The position numbers and the translations under genes are program-made. From the NCBI RefSeq assembly GCF_010093535.1, contig NW_022985170.1, positions 352,016 through 416,015 of the forward strand: DNA of 64,000 bases. Reading direction: 5' to 3'. The stretch is from Lindgomyces ingoldianus (Eukaryota; Ascomycota; Dothideomycetes; Pleosporales; Lindgomycetaceae). Of this stretch, positions 33,943 through 46,088 are shown piece after piece. Numbering within the stretch: position 1 is the stretch's first letter; every line of letters begins with the position of its first letter. The notes under the pieces are model-generated. The model worked only from the letters and a program-made list of their open reading frames with translations. It made no database searches and was not told where the DNA came from.

Positions 33943-35502
33943 CTACTCACTTCTACTCTTTTTCTTGCTCATATACAGACTGATTTGCTCCAGTCTGTCC
34001 ACAAACAACATTCTCTTCCCATCATTTTTCCAAATTAGAACGCCCAGACTCTCCGCATAAGCTACAAGATCTTTATACTCGTGATCGTTGCTGAATTCCT
34101 TCATCAAATACCCATTCGTCGGCTCCACGCGCTCGCCTTCGTACTCCCACAGTCGAATCTGATCCATGACCGTCGGTGGCAGAACGGGGGTGTTTTTCTG
34201 CATCTGCGGATGTGCGTTTGAGGTGAGATAGGAAAGGATCTGGGAGGATGAGATGCCGAGTTTGACGGCACGGGTTATGGATTGTTTGGTTAGTTTTCCG
34301 GAAACGAGGTTGGGGAAGCGGGTGGTGAGGTTGGTAAAGAGGGAGAGGACGGCGATTTGGAGAAGCGAGGATGTGTAAGCGTAGAGGCGGTAATTCGTTT
34401 CGATGATTATGTAGCCTTTTGATGCGCTTCCTCTAGTCGCTCCAGTTCCTGAGGAAGTGAGGTCCTCTGAGTCAGACTTGGCATTCGAAGTGGAGAAGGA
34501 GAGAGCACCAGAGTCTGAGGTTAGTGTTGTAGCTAGGCGGGTCGGGTAGAATGTTGAGGATGTTTTGGACGAGCGGTAGACGATGCCGAAGGCAGACAAG
34601 TCTTCAAGCATTTGCACTTGGGTTTGCGAGAGCGTGGAGATGGAGTATTCTTGGCCGAGTTCTAGGGAGCCAAGCATGAAGAGGAATGAGAGGACGTCGG
34701 TTTCAGACATGCCGAGCTAGGCCTAAAAATCAGCCCTACTCCGTACCGGAACCGGTATGGTTCATCGAAGATGAGGGTGCTTACCTTAGGAGCATAGTTC
34801 AAATACACAATGAGCAGGCTCCAAACCTGTGCATTCGCTTCCTGTAGCACAAAAGTAAAACCTGTCCTTGTGATCGTGACTCTACCATGTGTAACTTTCA
34901 CAAAGTCCCCCACCCGTAGTAACGTCTTCGTACCCTCTCCCACATCCTGGCCAAGGGCATTCGTAGCCGCGAGCCCCACCGTTGACCCCACCATATAGAA
35001 CAACATATTCTCCCACTGTTTCTGGGCATAATCATCCAAGAAGTCGGTCGACACCCTTTCCTCCGTCGACTGTGCTGGAACACCAAAGGACCGATGCGTG
35101 CCGCTTCCAGTAAGTGCTTGTCGCAGAGAGCGTCCAAAGCCCTCCGTGAGTTTGTACGAGTAATGTCTCGGTGCCTCTAGTCTTGCGGTGATAACGTGGA
35201 GTTGTTCGAGCACGGAAATGGCTTTGTCCTTATCTCTTTTGCCATCGTGTCGAAACCAGGCATCGAGATCGCTAGCGGAGAAGGGGCCTGGCATGTAGAG
35301 CATAGCCATTACTATCGTTTTGGCTGAAAAACGCGTTTATAAGAATTTGGCTATAGTTAATTATGGGAATAAACTTACCCAAGTGCGGAAGCATGCACCG
35401 AAAGACTGCTAAAGCAGTCGAGGGTTGCTCATATAGCTTGCGATGAGTTTGCGCAGGGAGCAGCTCGAGATATTCGAGTGCTTGGGACGAAGACGCAGAC
35501 AT
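33943..35502 (-). CDS. TFB2: TFIIH core subunit Tfb2 (p52)
   Basis: Tfb2/p52 anchors the XPB helicase in TFIIH, for transcription initiation and nucleotide-excision repair. Minus-strand exons 35502-35379, 35323-34785 and 34716-33943 give 478 residues. Recognisable blocks are YLELLPAQTHRKLYEQPST at the N-terminus, a winged-helix region with AISVLEQLHVI, QWENMLFYMVGS, the hallmark VLSFLFMLGSLELGQEYS in the middle, and QIRLWEYEGERVEPTNGYL in the C-terminal XPB-binding part. The exon 2-3 junction joins NYAPK to LGMSETDVL in phase. It is divergent from the thioesterase at 35783, with 280 bp between the starts. Confidence 0.95.
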
Positions 35503-35782
35503 CGTATTTTGATGCTGGATCTGACTGCAAATTGACTATCTTGTTATCATTATTTCATAGAGGTTAGACAGCGGGGCAGTGAGAGCGTCTGTTAATGTGG
35601 TGATGGCAAGGAGAAGGCAATATTCTTGGGTGCGGAAAGAAATCTGCCAAGCCTCCGCGGGGAAGTTCCGCCCCGCCCTTCATACTGCGGAGACTAGCCC
35701 GAGGCTTTCCGACTACGATTGCCGAGCCACAATGATACCGAACTGCATCACTCTTCCACAACGGAATACTGAAACCGGCATC

Positions 35783-36606
35783 ATGCCTGCCCTGAAATTC
35801 GTAAGATCCGTCAGTAAATAGTACTTGAATATCCCCTCGAAATCTACAAGTTTGACCAGCTCAACAGGTTTGGGAATCATTCCGTGCATCTTCTGGCCTG
35901 GAGCCAAGGTAGTTCAATGCGAGGACTACGTGTTACCACCCGTTAATCTGATCCATATCATAGACTGCTGGATAGCGTAAGTGCGTCTCATCTGCTCATT
36001 ACTATTCTAATGCCATTTCTACCCATATTAACAAACACCTCCAGCTTCGCGTAACTCATGCGGTTCCTGGCAAAGTCAGGTTTGAACTCAACATTCAGAA
36101 AGAACACACCGTATGTTATCTTCTGCCTTCTCAAATCTCTACTCTTAAATCTAAACTTTCTTCAGAACCGCCTGAACATCCTTCACGGCGGAACAATCGC
36201 CAGCATGGGTAGTTCCTCCCTCCACCAGCCATCTCCAACGCACTCTAAAACAACCAGTCGATCTCGGAGGTTCCCTAGCCGTCGCGTCCAGGGGCCTATT
36301 TTCAACTGGCGTATCCACAGATTTAAACGTCACCTATCTTAGCTCCGGCGGTAAGATTGGGGATCTTATCCGAGCAGAAGTGACATGTGATAAATGTGAG
36401 CACCGTTCTCCACCCGGAATCAACCTTCATCAGTGCTAAATCTAGCCGCAACAGTTGGTAAAACCATGGCATTCACATCAATTCGCTTCATGAATAGTAA
36501 CGAAGAGGTTTTCGCGAGAGGGAGTCACACCAAGTACATCGCACTTGCATGGAAAGACCCTAAAAACACCGTGGAGGAACTAACGCCTAGGGTGGAGAAG
36601 AAATAA
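35783..36606 (+). CDS. Hotdog-fold acyl-CoA thioesterase (ACOT13/Them2 type)
   Basis: It probably hydrolyses acyl-CoA thioesters. Seven small exons (35783-35800, 35868-35908, 35964-35976, 36045-36110, 36166-36208, 36258-36395, 36455-36606) give 156 residues, the normal length for the family. The spliced N-terminus reads MPALKFVWESFRASSGLE and continues PRLLDSLRVTHAVPGKVRF, matching the family only if the 13-nt third exon is included. The catalytic block NRLNILHGGTIASMVDLGG carries the Asn-x(n)-HGG motif and the acidic residue used by Them2-like enzymes. STDLNVTYLSS and GKTMAFTSIRFMN complete the fold. Compartment is uncertain; no targeting peptide is obvious. Confidence 0.88.
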
Positions 36607-37050
36607 TAGCTTTGCCCGCAAAGACTTGGTCTGTACATATATCACGCTAATGCGTAGATACGTGGCTTGTACCCAGCTGCTTGCGTTTATTATGCTGCCA
36701 ACCTCGTGCTCCGATACTCGCCCATCCGTTCCAGCAAGCAGACGGCTTAAGATACACCCAGATTCATTAGGGAATGCTTCAGAGAAGTCTCTAGGGCCTT
36801 TCAATCAAGCCACCATCAAGTCCGTTGAAGGACCCGATTAAATGCCGAACCATCAGGAGTCTTACAGTCTCTCATATCGTACAAAACAGCAAACATCCCA
36901 TCATTTATTCGTGCAGGTCATCCGTAACTTATTTCGGAATGCTTCGGTATGTATCGTGTCATGTATCGTCATATCGTCGTATTTCCCTGTTCTAATAACG
37001 CCACAGATACCCATACCTCCTTGTCCGGAATCCATAGCCGAACAAAAAAG
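36607..37050. other. Convergent intergenic region
   Basis: It lies between the thioesterase stop and the stop of the minus-strand unknown gene. No coding frame is supported. Confidence 0.5.
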
Positions 37051-39360
37051 TCAAGAGCTCCCCGAAGATGATCCCTGAATGGTCCCGTACAACAACTCGT
37101 GCTCAGCAGGCCCATAGGTCCCCTTAGAGTCCTCGATCTTATTCCAGCCCTTGCCTTTGAGAAGGTTTACAAGGCTACTCTTTCGTGGTGTTAGCTTCCG
37201 TACAGCTCTACCGAAGGGTCCTTGTTTCGGGGTCGAAAAGCCATCTTGCTTACGCATTGGAGGAATGTTTATCACCGCGTCGAGGAGTTTGTTATCCCGG
37301 CGATAAACATACTCGTATTCCTACATCAAGGTTAGCGGAATGAATAGGTAGAAGAGGAACAGATCGATCCCTGGACACACCCAAAGGCTATCTGCCGCCT
37401 GCTTAGAGCCACACTGATCCCGGAGTTGAAGGAAGATGTAGCCAGCCGCCATCTTCTCTTGGCTCAACTTACATCCACCCAGCAGGCCTTCCGGTTTGTA
37501 TTTCGGGTTCAGTTCTGCGTGCATAGCCTCGGTGCGCCACTGATCAAGCCTAGCTTGAAAACGACCAGCCCACCAAATTGGAGGCATGGAATCTTTAATC
37601 TGCGGTTTATTCTCAGTGTCAGCATTGTCCTCGTCATCTTGGGTAGATATATGCCAAGGCCGAGAATTTGAGAAAAGACTTGAAGCCCTCTCAGCCAAGC
37701 GTGTCAGTGGCCATGATTCGATGCTGGACTTCTCTCCAACGTCACTATCTGGATCTGGATCGAATGGTGAAGACGCAATGCCAGGCTTCAATTGGTCTAA
37801 ATCCAGCTTGTGAATGCTGCTAGGTGGTGGAAACGCAAACCGACTCTCCACATTGTTTCTACCGACTTCACGGCTTAGATCGAGCGGCGTGGCATCCTTT
37901 GGAGGAGTCATATACTGTTTCGGAATTGGGGGAACAGGTGGCGGAGTGTCAGGAGGTATAGGAATGCTATGAAAAGTAGAGGAACGTTTTAGCCTCACCT
38001 CATAGCTGATATCACTCGGAGGCCGTGATGGCATCCCCACGGCGTTACGCCCTCCAGGGGCCTGAAAAGTCATCCTACGAAGGTCCCTTTCGGTACTCGC
38101 GCGAGGCAGGACTGGGCGAGCAGCGGTAGTGCCCGCCCGCGTTGGTGTTGTCGGAGCGACAGGACCCATAAGTCTAGTTTGAGCAATAGTGTGGCTACTC
38201 GAGAACCGATTGGTACGGGGTGACTGGAGAAGCGCTTGCTTATTTGGCTGCGCCCGCTTGACTGTCACTGGGGTCTGGGTTGAGAAGTTTGCGCTCAGCC
38301 GCTTCCCAGTAGATGGCGGCGTTGCACGAATTGATTGTTTGCTCTGACTGGTAGAAGCGCTTGGCCCAATTGAACGTCTATTGGATGCGGTAGAGGGTGG
38401 AATCAGACTCTCGCGTTTGGACGACTTCTCCGTAATCTGAGACAGCCTTCGACTGTCACACTTGCCAGTTGGAGTATTTTCCTTCATTGTGAGCTGCTGG
38501 ACACCCGAAGACTTGGAGGCTTTATTTTGTGCCGTTGGTTTCCGAGGTATCATGAAACTTGACTGCTGGATTGGACTCACGCTCTTCTTTAGATTCGGGG
38601 TCGTGTATGACCTCACCGACGATTTCGAAGGTGATTTGGTCTCGGCCTCCGCTCCGGCAAAGACCATGCTGGCTGCAATAAGTTTTGCCTGTTGCGTACT
38701 ATGTAGATGTGTATACTGCCGGGGGCTAGGACCTCGTTGTCTAGTGGGCTGGGGAGTCGGGCTTGGAATCTTCGAAGGAGTGAAGCGAGCTTTCGTGTTG
38801 GCGGTGACGGGTGAGGTGCAAGTATTGGGCGTGGAGTCATGGCCAATTGCAGACAATTCAGATCCACTCCGATTAGGCCGCGGTATGAAGCTCATGGTGC
38901 GAGAGCGCGGGAGTGGCTTTGGTGTGACATCCACGTCAGCGGTCCGGTCGTCTTTTGTTTCGTTGTCGGACGTGGCGGGCTTCACTGGTGAACCGGGTGA
39001 CTGCTCGAATGACGCAGAGTCACGAATTGGAGAGAGAAGCCGGCCAGATTCACCAGGTTCAGCAAGAGCTTTGAGAGTGAGTTGTGTGGTGCTTGAAGCC
39101 AGTGGCTGACGTCCGGTCAGTTGGCGACCTGGTGTGGTCTTGCGCTGCGAAAGAGGATTTGAGATGAAAGAGAGGCCGTGGCTCAGTTTTCTACGGAATC
39201 CCTTGCTGCCTCCATTGTTGTTAAGGTCGGTGTTGAGCGGCTGGTGGGCTAACCTCTCCTTGCGGCCCGCCATCTTGAATGGCTTGTTGCTTACAGGTTG
39301 AGCGGTCTCCCACCGAGCACGGATCTGCTCAAATTTTTGTTTGTCTGGATAAGTGAGCAT
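37051..39360 (-). CDS. Large Ser/Pro-rich fungal protein of unknown function
   Basis: I do not recognise a named family. Minus-strand exons run from about 39360 to 37381 and from 37320 to 37051, about 750 residues in all. Most of the protein is disordered: Ser/Thr/Pro/Lys-rich, with many SP and TP sites suited to proline-directed kinases, short basic patches, and a poly-proline segment near PDTPPPVPPIPKQY. The only compact part is C-terminal. It has WAGRFQARLDQWRTEAM and LRDQCGSKQAADSLWEYEY, the latter formed across the intron, so a conserved helical module is likely. The layout suggests a regulated scaffold, perhaps cytoskeletal or cell-cycle linked, but that is inference. The start is uncertain: I use the ATG beginning MLTYPDKQKFEQ, while the frame stays open to about 39525. 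Confidence 0.75.
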
Positions 39361-39875
39361 GGCTTCAACGTGGTGGTGAAGATCTTGAAAGCTGGGGTAC
39401 GTACATTTTGGGAGTGTGGCAAGGCGATGGAGTTGACGACACAACCAAAGGTAAACAAGGAAAGAGCACCTACCTGGGTAGAAGCTGCAGGTCACGGGAT
39501 TCGCACTTTCACTGGAAGGCGCCACCTAGGCTGACGCGAGCAGGTCGACGGCCTGAGAAATTCATATCATCGGAAGTAACCTGCTATGAAGGAAACAGCG
39601 CGACAATTGACTGAGTGAAATATCTTCTAGTGCCAGGCAGGGCACGTTAAAGTAGAAACATAGTTTTACATAGGGTAGACTGCAGAAAATTGAGTGGTTG
39701 TGCACTGAGAGCTCTCTTACACCTTACTGGATCATGGAAACGTCGAAAAAGTTACTGCTTTTTGTCTTAAAATGAATCTCGTCATGTAGAACGACGTGCA
39801 GTACTAACGCCGACCGATGCTTCCCGAGTGCTTCCATTACCCAAAAACTGGCGAACACCATATGCGAGCCCCTCT
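39361..39875. other. Promoter side of the Ser/Pro-rich gene and Tof1 3' side
   Basis: Both neighbours are on the minus strand. The interval should hold the upstream gene's 3' UTR and the promoter, or first exon, of the Ser/Pro-rich gene. No separate gene is seen. Confidence 0.45.
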
Positions 39876-42800
39876 TTACTCCGAATCACTCTCAATAACA
39901 AACCCAGCCCTCATATTTCGTCCTGGCAGCCTACGGCTAACAGGTTCGTCTTCCTCCTCCTCCTCATCATCTGCATCCATCATCACCACATCCTTCTTTG
40001 CTACCGTTGGCGTAGGCGCCTTCAAGGAACCTTCCTCGCTGACATATATCGCTCCAGCATGCTGTGAAGAAAACGGCGTGTCAATAGCATCGTCTTCGCT
40101 ATCCACATCCAGAACGTTTGCAACCTCTTCGGAAGATGCTTGACTGCTTATGCTCACAACATCGTTACCCCCATCGTCCTCACTCTCATCTGAGTCATCA
40201 AAAGGTCCAGGTTTCCGCTTTGGTGGAGTCTTTAACCTCTTGGTGTCCTTCCTTGGCTCTTGATCCGCCTTCCGCTTCTTCGTAGAGCCGAGCTCTGTGC
40301 TTCCAAGCGCCAGAGACTTAAAAAATTTCGCCTTCGTTTCTTCGCGAATCCTATTCTCGTTTTCGAAGAACTCCCGGTCCTGCTCCTCATCATACTCCCA
40401 TTCATCATCGGAGTCATGTACAAACATTGTACTCTTCACTTTCTCTTGCTTCTCGATCTCCTTCTTGCGCCGGGCTTCAGCTCTGCGGTCCTTCTCTTCA
40501 TCGTCAAGCTCGCGGGGTGTCCGCTCTCGTCTGCGGCGGTTGAGCCCCGTTTTAGCGTCCGACTTTCTGGCAGTCGGACCACCAGGGCCATATTCCCCTC
40601 GATCCTCTCCAGAATCATCATCGATGCCCTCAGAGTCATCGTCAAAGTCCACTCGACGAGCTGAGCGACGTGCGGTAGCCGCTTTGCTACGAAGGAAGTC
40701 CTCAGCACTCTTTCCGTCGTCATACACTGGTGGGTCGAACTCGAACTTTCGAATTAGGTCAATGGCTTCCTGTAGTTCTGCGGCTGTCAGAGAAGACGGG
40801 ACAACCCAGGTCGCATCTGGGCTGTTGTCCGGCCCTAGTCTTGTAAATCCAACCAACGCCATCAATAGGCGTATCTTATTGTCTTTGAATAGTGCGACAC
40901 GACGCTCTTCATTGTCGGGTTTAACCACTGTGTGCTATCAGTCAGGTTGCACGGCGGGTCGAGGTAGGTACTCACAAATTGGCGGTGGCTTGGGCAAGTC
41001 AGACTCTTGATTCTGCTCAGGTGCAGATTCGCCTTCAGGGTTGGCGGCTGCTGAAACTGCCTTGCGAGCCTCTTCCATCTCTTCCCAAGCCTTGCGCTCC
41101 TCGGCAGCAGACGACAGAACATCGCGCACCCAACGAATTGCGTCTGATTTCTGTTGATTAACAAGCACGCCAACAGCTACTCCAATCTGGTCGGCCTTTT
41201 CGAATCCAGGTTTGACTTCAAGTTCCGCCGGTGCTCGTGGCGTTCGTGATGGTAGCTCCCGGTCATAACCGTGCTCAAGATAGAAGATAGTGGCGGGAAT
41301 CTTGCTGAACAACATTTCCACTACCAGTTCCGGCCTATCTTGGACCCTCTTGACCACTGAACGGAAGAAGTGGCGCACAAATTCCTCCCACTCCTTAAAA
41401 CCTGGTGATTCAGTATCCAAGCCTTCTGGTCCTTTGATCATCTTGTTCAGCAGCTGAAGGATATCGACTCGGTATAGTAGAACGGCTAGCTCCATCTTGA
41501 ACGCAACTCGGTACAAGAACCGATGGGCGCGTTTCAGCTGCTCTGTGTCCAGGTCTTGATAGAACTTGAGAAAAGAGACAAAGGTGTTGACGCTACCCTG
41601 ATTTACGAATTTAGCCGCAAATCGTGTAAAATCGAATTTTCGGTCTGAAACGGTTCGTTGTGCTGCGGTGATATCCTCTGTTTCCGACACATGCCCTTCT
41701 TCATCATTATCTAGACCCTGGGCTTCGGCCTTCTTTTTACGAATCTTCCTCGCCCGCTTCCTCGATCGTACCTGCAAATCAACATTTTGTTTAGAGTATC
41801 GTTCCAACATGCGAAGGAAGACGTGGGAAAGCTCAGTGCAAGCATCTAGGTAGCCAAATCCCTGGTCATTGTAGGATCTCAGGACGTTCACAACTCGATC
41901 GTGGGTCGACTCTTCGTAAAAAATGCGATTTTGAATATTCTCCGCAATTTCCTGGTCATCTTCCAGCGCAGATTCGGACATCTCCTGGACAGTGAGCAAA
42001 ATCTGTGTGAAGCATTTCATTCCAGCGTTGAGATCCTGCCATGCTTTTTCGTCCTGGCTTTTCTGCATGAACCTGTTGAGCAGAATAAAGGTTTCTTGGT
42101 TCATGACCTCTGCAACAAGCCCGTAGCTCTCATCCTCAGCTGTAAGCGCCTCAGCACTCTTCTGGTCCGCGGCCTTTGACTTTATCGTCCGTCGTCGTGC
42201 GCATTCCGCTCGGAGGAACCAAGAAGCAAGATAGAAGAATTGGCGAGAGTGTCGTGTTTCCACGCGGTCAGTCTCGCGTTCGATCGCTTTACGGAGATGC
42301 ATGAAGAGCGGGTTGAACGATGAGTCGAGGAACTCTTCCACGAATGTCTTCAGGCGCTTCCGCGCTGACGAGGTCATAGGTACGGGTAGGTCAAACTCCT
42401 CCCGTGACTGCTCATCATCCTTCTTCCGTCCAGGCCTCTTAGGTTTATTCCACTTCTTTGTCCTATCCATCTTTTGCATACTTTTCTGAGCCTTGCCCAA
42501 GACATCCTGACCAGAGATAGTTGACACTTTGTCCTCGTCCCGTTTTACCCAGATCATGGTTCCAAACCGATTATGTCGGCTTGGAGCGTGTCGCGCATAG
42601 CTTGCAAGCATTGCCTTCTCTTTCTGAATCAAGCTCTTGAGCTCCTCGGTATTCTTCGTGCTGAGCTTCTTCTCTTCGAGAAATAGCTTTTCTGCATCAA
42701 TGCCTTTCAGTAAGTAGAACAAGATCTCGAGAATGACGACGTCCTGCGTAACAAATTCGTCTCCGATGCTAGACGCCACACTTAAAATAGCCTGGAATAT

Positions 42801-43560
42801 ATCTTGCTCGTGAAACGTGTCGATCGTGGCGGATCGTGATATTTCGGCCTCGTCGCCATCCATGGGCACGTTACTGGGAGGAGAGAGCATTGCAATATTT
42901 CGAATGAAGTACAGAGCAATCCGGATGATTCCCTCGTCTCGCAGTGGCCTCTCTCGCAGTGGGATTGCCATCGACGGCAGCGCAATTCGGATCGCAGTCT
43001 GAAGAATACGAGCTCGGTCATATTGAAGAATTGCGCGCTTGTAGCCAATTTGAGCCAATTGAATGTAAGGACCGTGTCGGTGGTGGTTCACGGTTGCTTC
43101 GACCGGATCAATCTCGAAAGGCCAGGTCAGAGGCACAAGAAGTTCCACTACCACTTGTCAGTCTCGGATTGGAATCCAGGGTATCATACATACAGGATGC
43201 AACCGCAACCCTATGCTTTAGCTTGTCATGGAGGACCTTTTCTGAAATCTTGGCTAGAATCTCTAAAAGATCGCCCTTCACTAGGTTCGCCTCCGCCATG
43301 CACCGCGCAACATCGCGTCGATTAAGTTGTCCGTCGGCAAACTTCAGCCATTTTCGCAAGTCCTTCAAGCAAAGGAGTGCGTTATCTCCGAGTGCGTACG
43401 TGCCGTCGTCCCCTATGCCTCCAAGCTATTGTGTACATCAGCACCGCCCAATTGAAAGTACAATAATACATACAGCTGATATGAGACTGTAGACATGAGC
43501 GCGAATCTCCGGGTCAACCTGAGACTCTTTTGTCCACTCATCTAGTGTTGTCTGCGGCAT
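39876..43560 (-). CDS. TOF1: Tof1/Swi1 (Timeless) replication fork protection protein
   Basis: Tof1, with Csm3 and Mrc1, couples helicase and polymerase at replication forks and supports pausing and the S-phase checkpoint. Minus-strand exons 43560-43474, 43425-43194, 43147-40976 and 40927-39876 give 1180 residues. The Timeless N-terminal domain begins after MPQTTLDEWTKESQVDPEI, with ALGDNALLCLKDLRKWLK, LLVPLTWPFEI, RDEGIIRIALYFIRNIAM and VILEILFYLLKGID. The region NRFGTMIWVKRD followed by a basic stretch is typical. The C-terminal third holds the TIMELESS-C-like helices and then a long acidic tail (DDDSEGIDDDSGED and later EEEEEDEP), ending IESDSE. It shares a 279-bp divergent promoter with the dehydrogenase at 43840. 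Confidence 0.95.
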
Positions 43561-43766
43561 GATGATGGTTGATGGTCTTCTTCGAGCCTCGTCCCACTAA
43601 GACTTTTGGGAGACGCGTCGCGGCGCGCGTAAAGTAACTGCAAACCCACCAAATACGCCAAGGCCACATCCGAAAACGTCATAGATGGACCTCGGCTTTC
43701 ATCGGCCCGAGCGTCCTTCCGACCTTCGTGTGCTTCACATGTCGCTCCGACTTTCATTCTTCAATT

Positions 43767-43831
43767 CTTTTCCTCAATTCATAATTCAATTCTTTTCCTC
43801 AATTCATAATTCAATTCTTTTCTTCAATTCA
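43767..43831 (+). repeat. 25-bp tandem repeat in the 5' leader of the dehydrogenase gene
   Basis: Two exact copies of a 25-bp unit rich in CTTTTC and CAATT (43767-43791 and 43792-43816) are followed by a partial third copy. The repeat ends 8 bp before the ATG. Confidence 0.9.
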
Positions 43832-43839
43832 CAAACAAT

Positions 43840-44901
43840 ATGTCTTTCTCTTCCACATCCAAGCAAGCGTTCCGACGTATTGTGAAGCGGCAGTGCCGCA
43901 GCTTCAGCACTACCTCTCCAGCCGCCGCAGCTCGCGAAGTCAAGAAGATTGGTGTAATTGGGGCCGGACAGATGGTATGTCATCCGTCCATGGGTGGGGA
44001 GCATCATTTAATCCAAACAGGGTCTTGGGATAGCATTGGTGGCCGCGCAGAGAGCTTCGGTGCCGGTCCGATTGATTGATAGCTCACAAGCTTCAATCGA
44101 CAAAGGCTTGAAGTTCGCCGACAAACTGCTAGAGAAAGACGTCAGCAAGCAGAGGATATCCAAAGATGATGCTGCAGCCGCTAGAGAGCGTTTGATACCA
44201 AGCACGTCTCTGGAGGACCTGTCAGATGTTGATTTCGTGATTGAAGCTGTCCCGGCGCGTTCATCCTTAGCCAGTATCTCTGGCACTAATCTAATCATTA
44301 GCAGGAAATACCGGATCTGAAATCGAAGATTTTCTCACAGCTTGCGCAAATATGCCCATCTCATGCAATCCTCGCCACAAATACATCCTCCATCTCGATC
44401 ACAAAAATCGCGGCATCAACGACAAGAGATCCAACAGACCTTTCAGCTTCCTCTCGGGTCATCAGCACTCACTTCATGAATCCTGTCCCAATTCAAAAGG
44501 GTGTAGAGATTATTACAGGCTTGCAAACTTCGCAAGACACCGTAGACACAGCCGTCGAGTTCTGCAAGAAAATGGGCAAGATCCCATCACGGAGCGCCGA
44601 TTCCCCTGGTTTCTTGGCCAATCGAATTCTCATGCCCTACATCAACGAGGCCATCATGTGCTTGGAAACCGGAGTTGGCACCAAAGAGGATATTGACAAC
44701 ATCATGAAAAACGGCACTAATGTGCCCATGGGTCCCTTACAGCTTGCAGACTTTATCGGAATTGATACATGCCTAGCTATCATGAAAGTGCTCTACGATG
44801 ATACAGGAGATTCCAAGTACAGGCCAGCGGTGCTACTTAGAAAGATGGTCGATGCTGGTTGGTTGGGGAAGAAGAGTGGGAAAGGCTTCTATGATTATTA
44901 A
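43840..44901 (+). CDS. 3-hydroxyacyl-CoA (3-hydroxybutyryl-CoA) dehydrogenase, probably mitochondrial
   Basis: It oxidises L-3-hydroxyacyl-CoA with NAD. Exons 43840-43974, 44021-44254 and 44305-44901 give 321 residues. The first 30 residues are Ser/Arg-rich, a likely presequence. The Rossmann motif [14 protein letters not shown] is completed across intron 1. Then come [28 protein letters not shown], the catalytic His in [13 protein letters not shown], and the C-terminal domain with [32 protein letters not shown] and [14 protein letters not shown]. Intron 2 is odd. To keep the Val-Pro of VIEAVPEIP it must begin with GC at 44255; a GT at 44249 stays in phase but deletes these two residues. The hydratase at 17790 catalyses the preceding beta-oxidation step. 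Confidence 0.92.
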
Positions 44902-46088
44902 TGCAGGCTACCCGGCATGGATCTACATTCACTTTTGTGGACTCATTGTGGAACACACACCCCAGAGGGGTGAAGGGTACCGTATGGCGTTGCAGTTACG
45001 AGATGCCTTCAAATCCTTGTCGGTAGTCTGTATATATTCAAATATGGTTCTTTCTACTCGCTGTTTGTGAAACAAAGGCCTAGTTGTTCAGAAACGCCTC
45101 GAAACTGCACCGCAATGACGTCGAAACGCAATACTCTCATTTCCGCTGAATGTGCTCTGCATGCTAAAGCTCCACTGAGAACCGTTGCTGCAGCCGTTCC
45201 ATTGATGTGTCTTGCCGTGCCACCATCCTTCCTGCTTCGTCATATTTTCAGCCGCGCAAGCCCCAGTCTCCAACTAAAGAACGGCGGTTTTCCAATTTCC
45301 CTTTACAATAGCTTCAATGGGAGGAAATATGGGGGGACTAGCGCGTCCATTGCTGTCATCCGCCATTTCCGAAATGAGCTGTATCTCGACACTGCAGGCG
45401 AACGTTTCGAGCACTTCCCTGAATAATGGAGAAGCAAAGAACATTCCCTAGTGGGCAGGGTCTCCGCTCATCCTCCAGGAAAATCTTGAGTATTTACTAG
45501 GTGTGATACGATCAGAAGAACTCGGGCGATTTTGAACGAGAACAATATGAGGACCGGAGTCCAGGAAATCTTTCAAATGCGGTACAACCCAGCAATACGG
45601 CAAGAATCTTATAAATCAAGTTACCAGGGAAGGTAATTTCTAGCAAGTGAGCTCCCAGTCGTGCTTTTTCTAAGACTATAATCTTCAACGAAACCCGCAA
45701 TGACAGCCAAGCCCCTTCGCCCACAACATCTTACCTAGCTGTTCCGAAGCCCCAAGCGCTCCAAAAGCATGAGGAGAGTTGCCGGGTATCCCTGGTTACT
45801 GATAGAGATACTGTGGGATTTTATCCAGCTCTTCATTCATCTTCCCCACAAGAACCCTCTGTGGTATGGAACTCTTTAAAATCACTTTTCAATATTGATT
45901 GATCCAAGAGGTGGTAGGTTATCCAAGAAGCCGTTAATTGGCAACCTTTCTAGGTCATTTGGCGCCTTTCAGCAATTCTGTATTATTAAGAACGCAACAC
46001 CGGAGAAAGCTGAGGAGGCCCGATATCAGAGGCTTGCACAACGCGTATCTGATGTTTCTTTTTGGTGGAGAGGGGCTTCCTCTGCGTC
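44902..46088. other. Intergenic start of the accessory island
   Basis: After the dehydrogenase 3' end, no frame has family resemblance until the HET relic. Base composition becomes more AT-rich toward 46 kb. Confidence 0.45.

Noticed and set aside
40297..41010. 237-codon plus-strand Ser-rich frame
   Set aside because: It is the antisense shadow of the acidic, Asp/Glu/Arg-rich C-terminus of Tof1.
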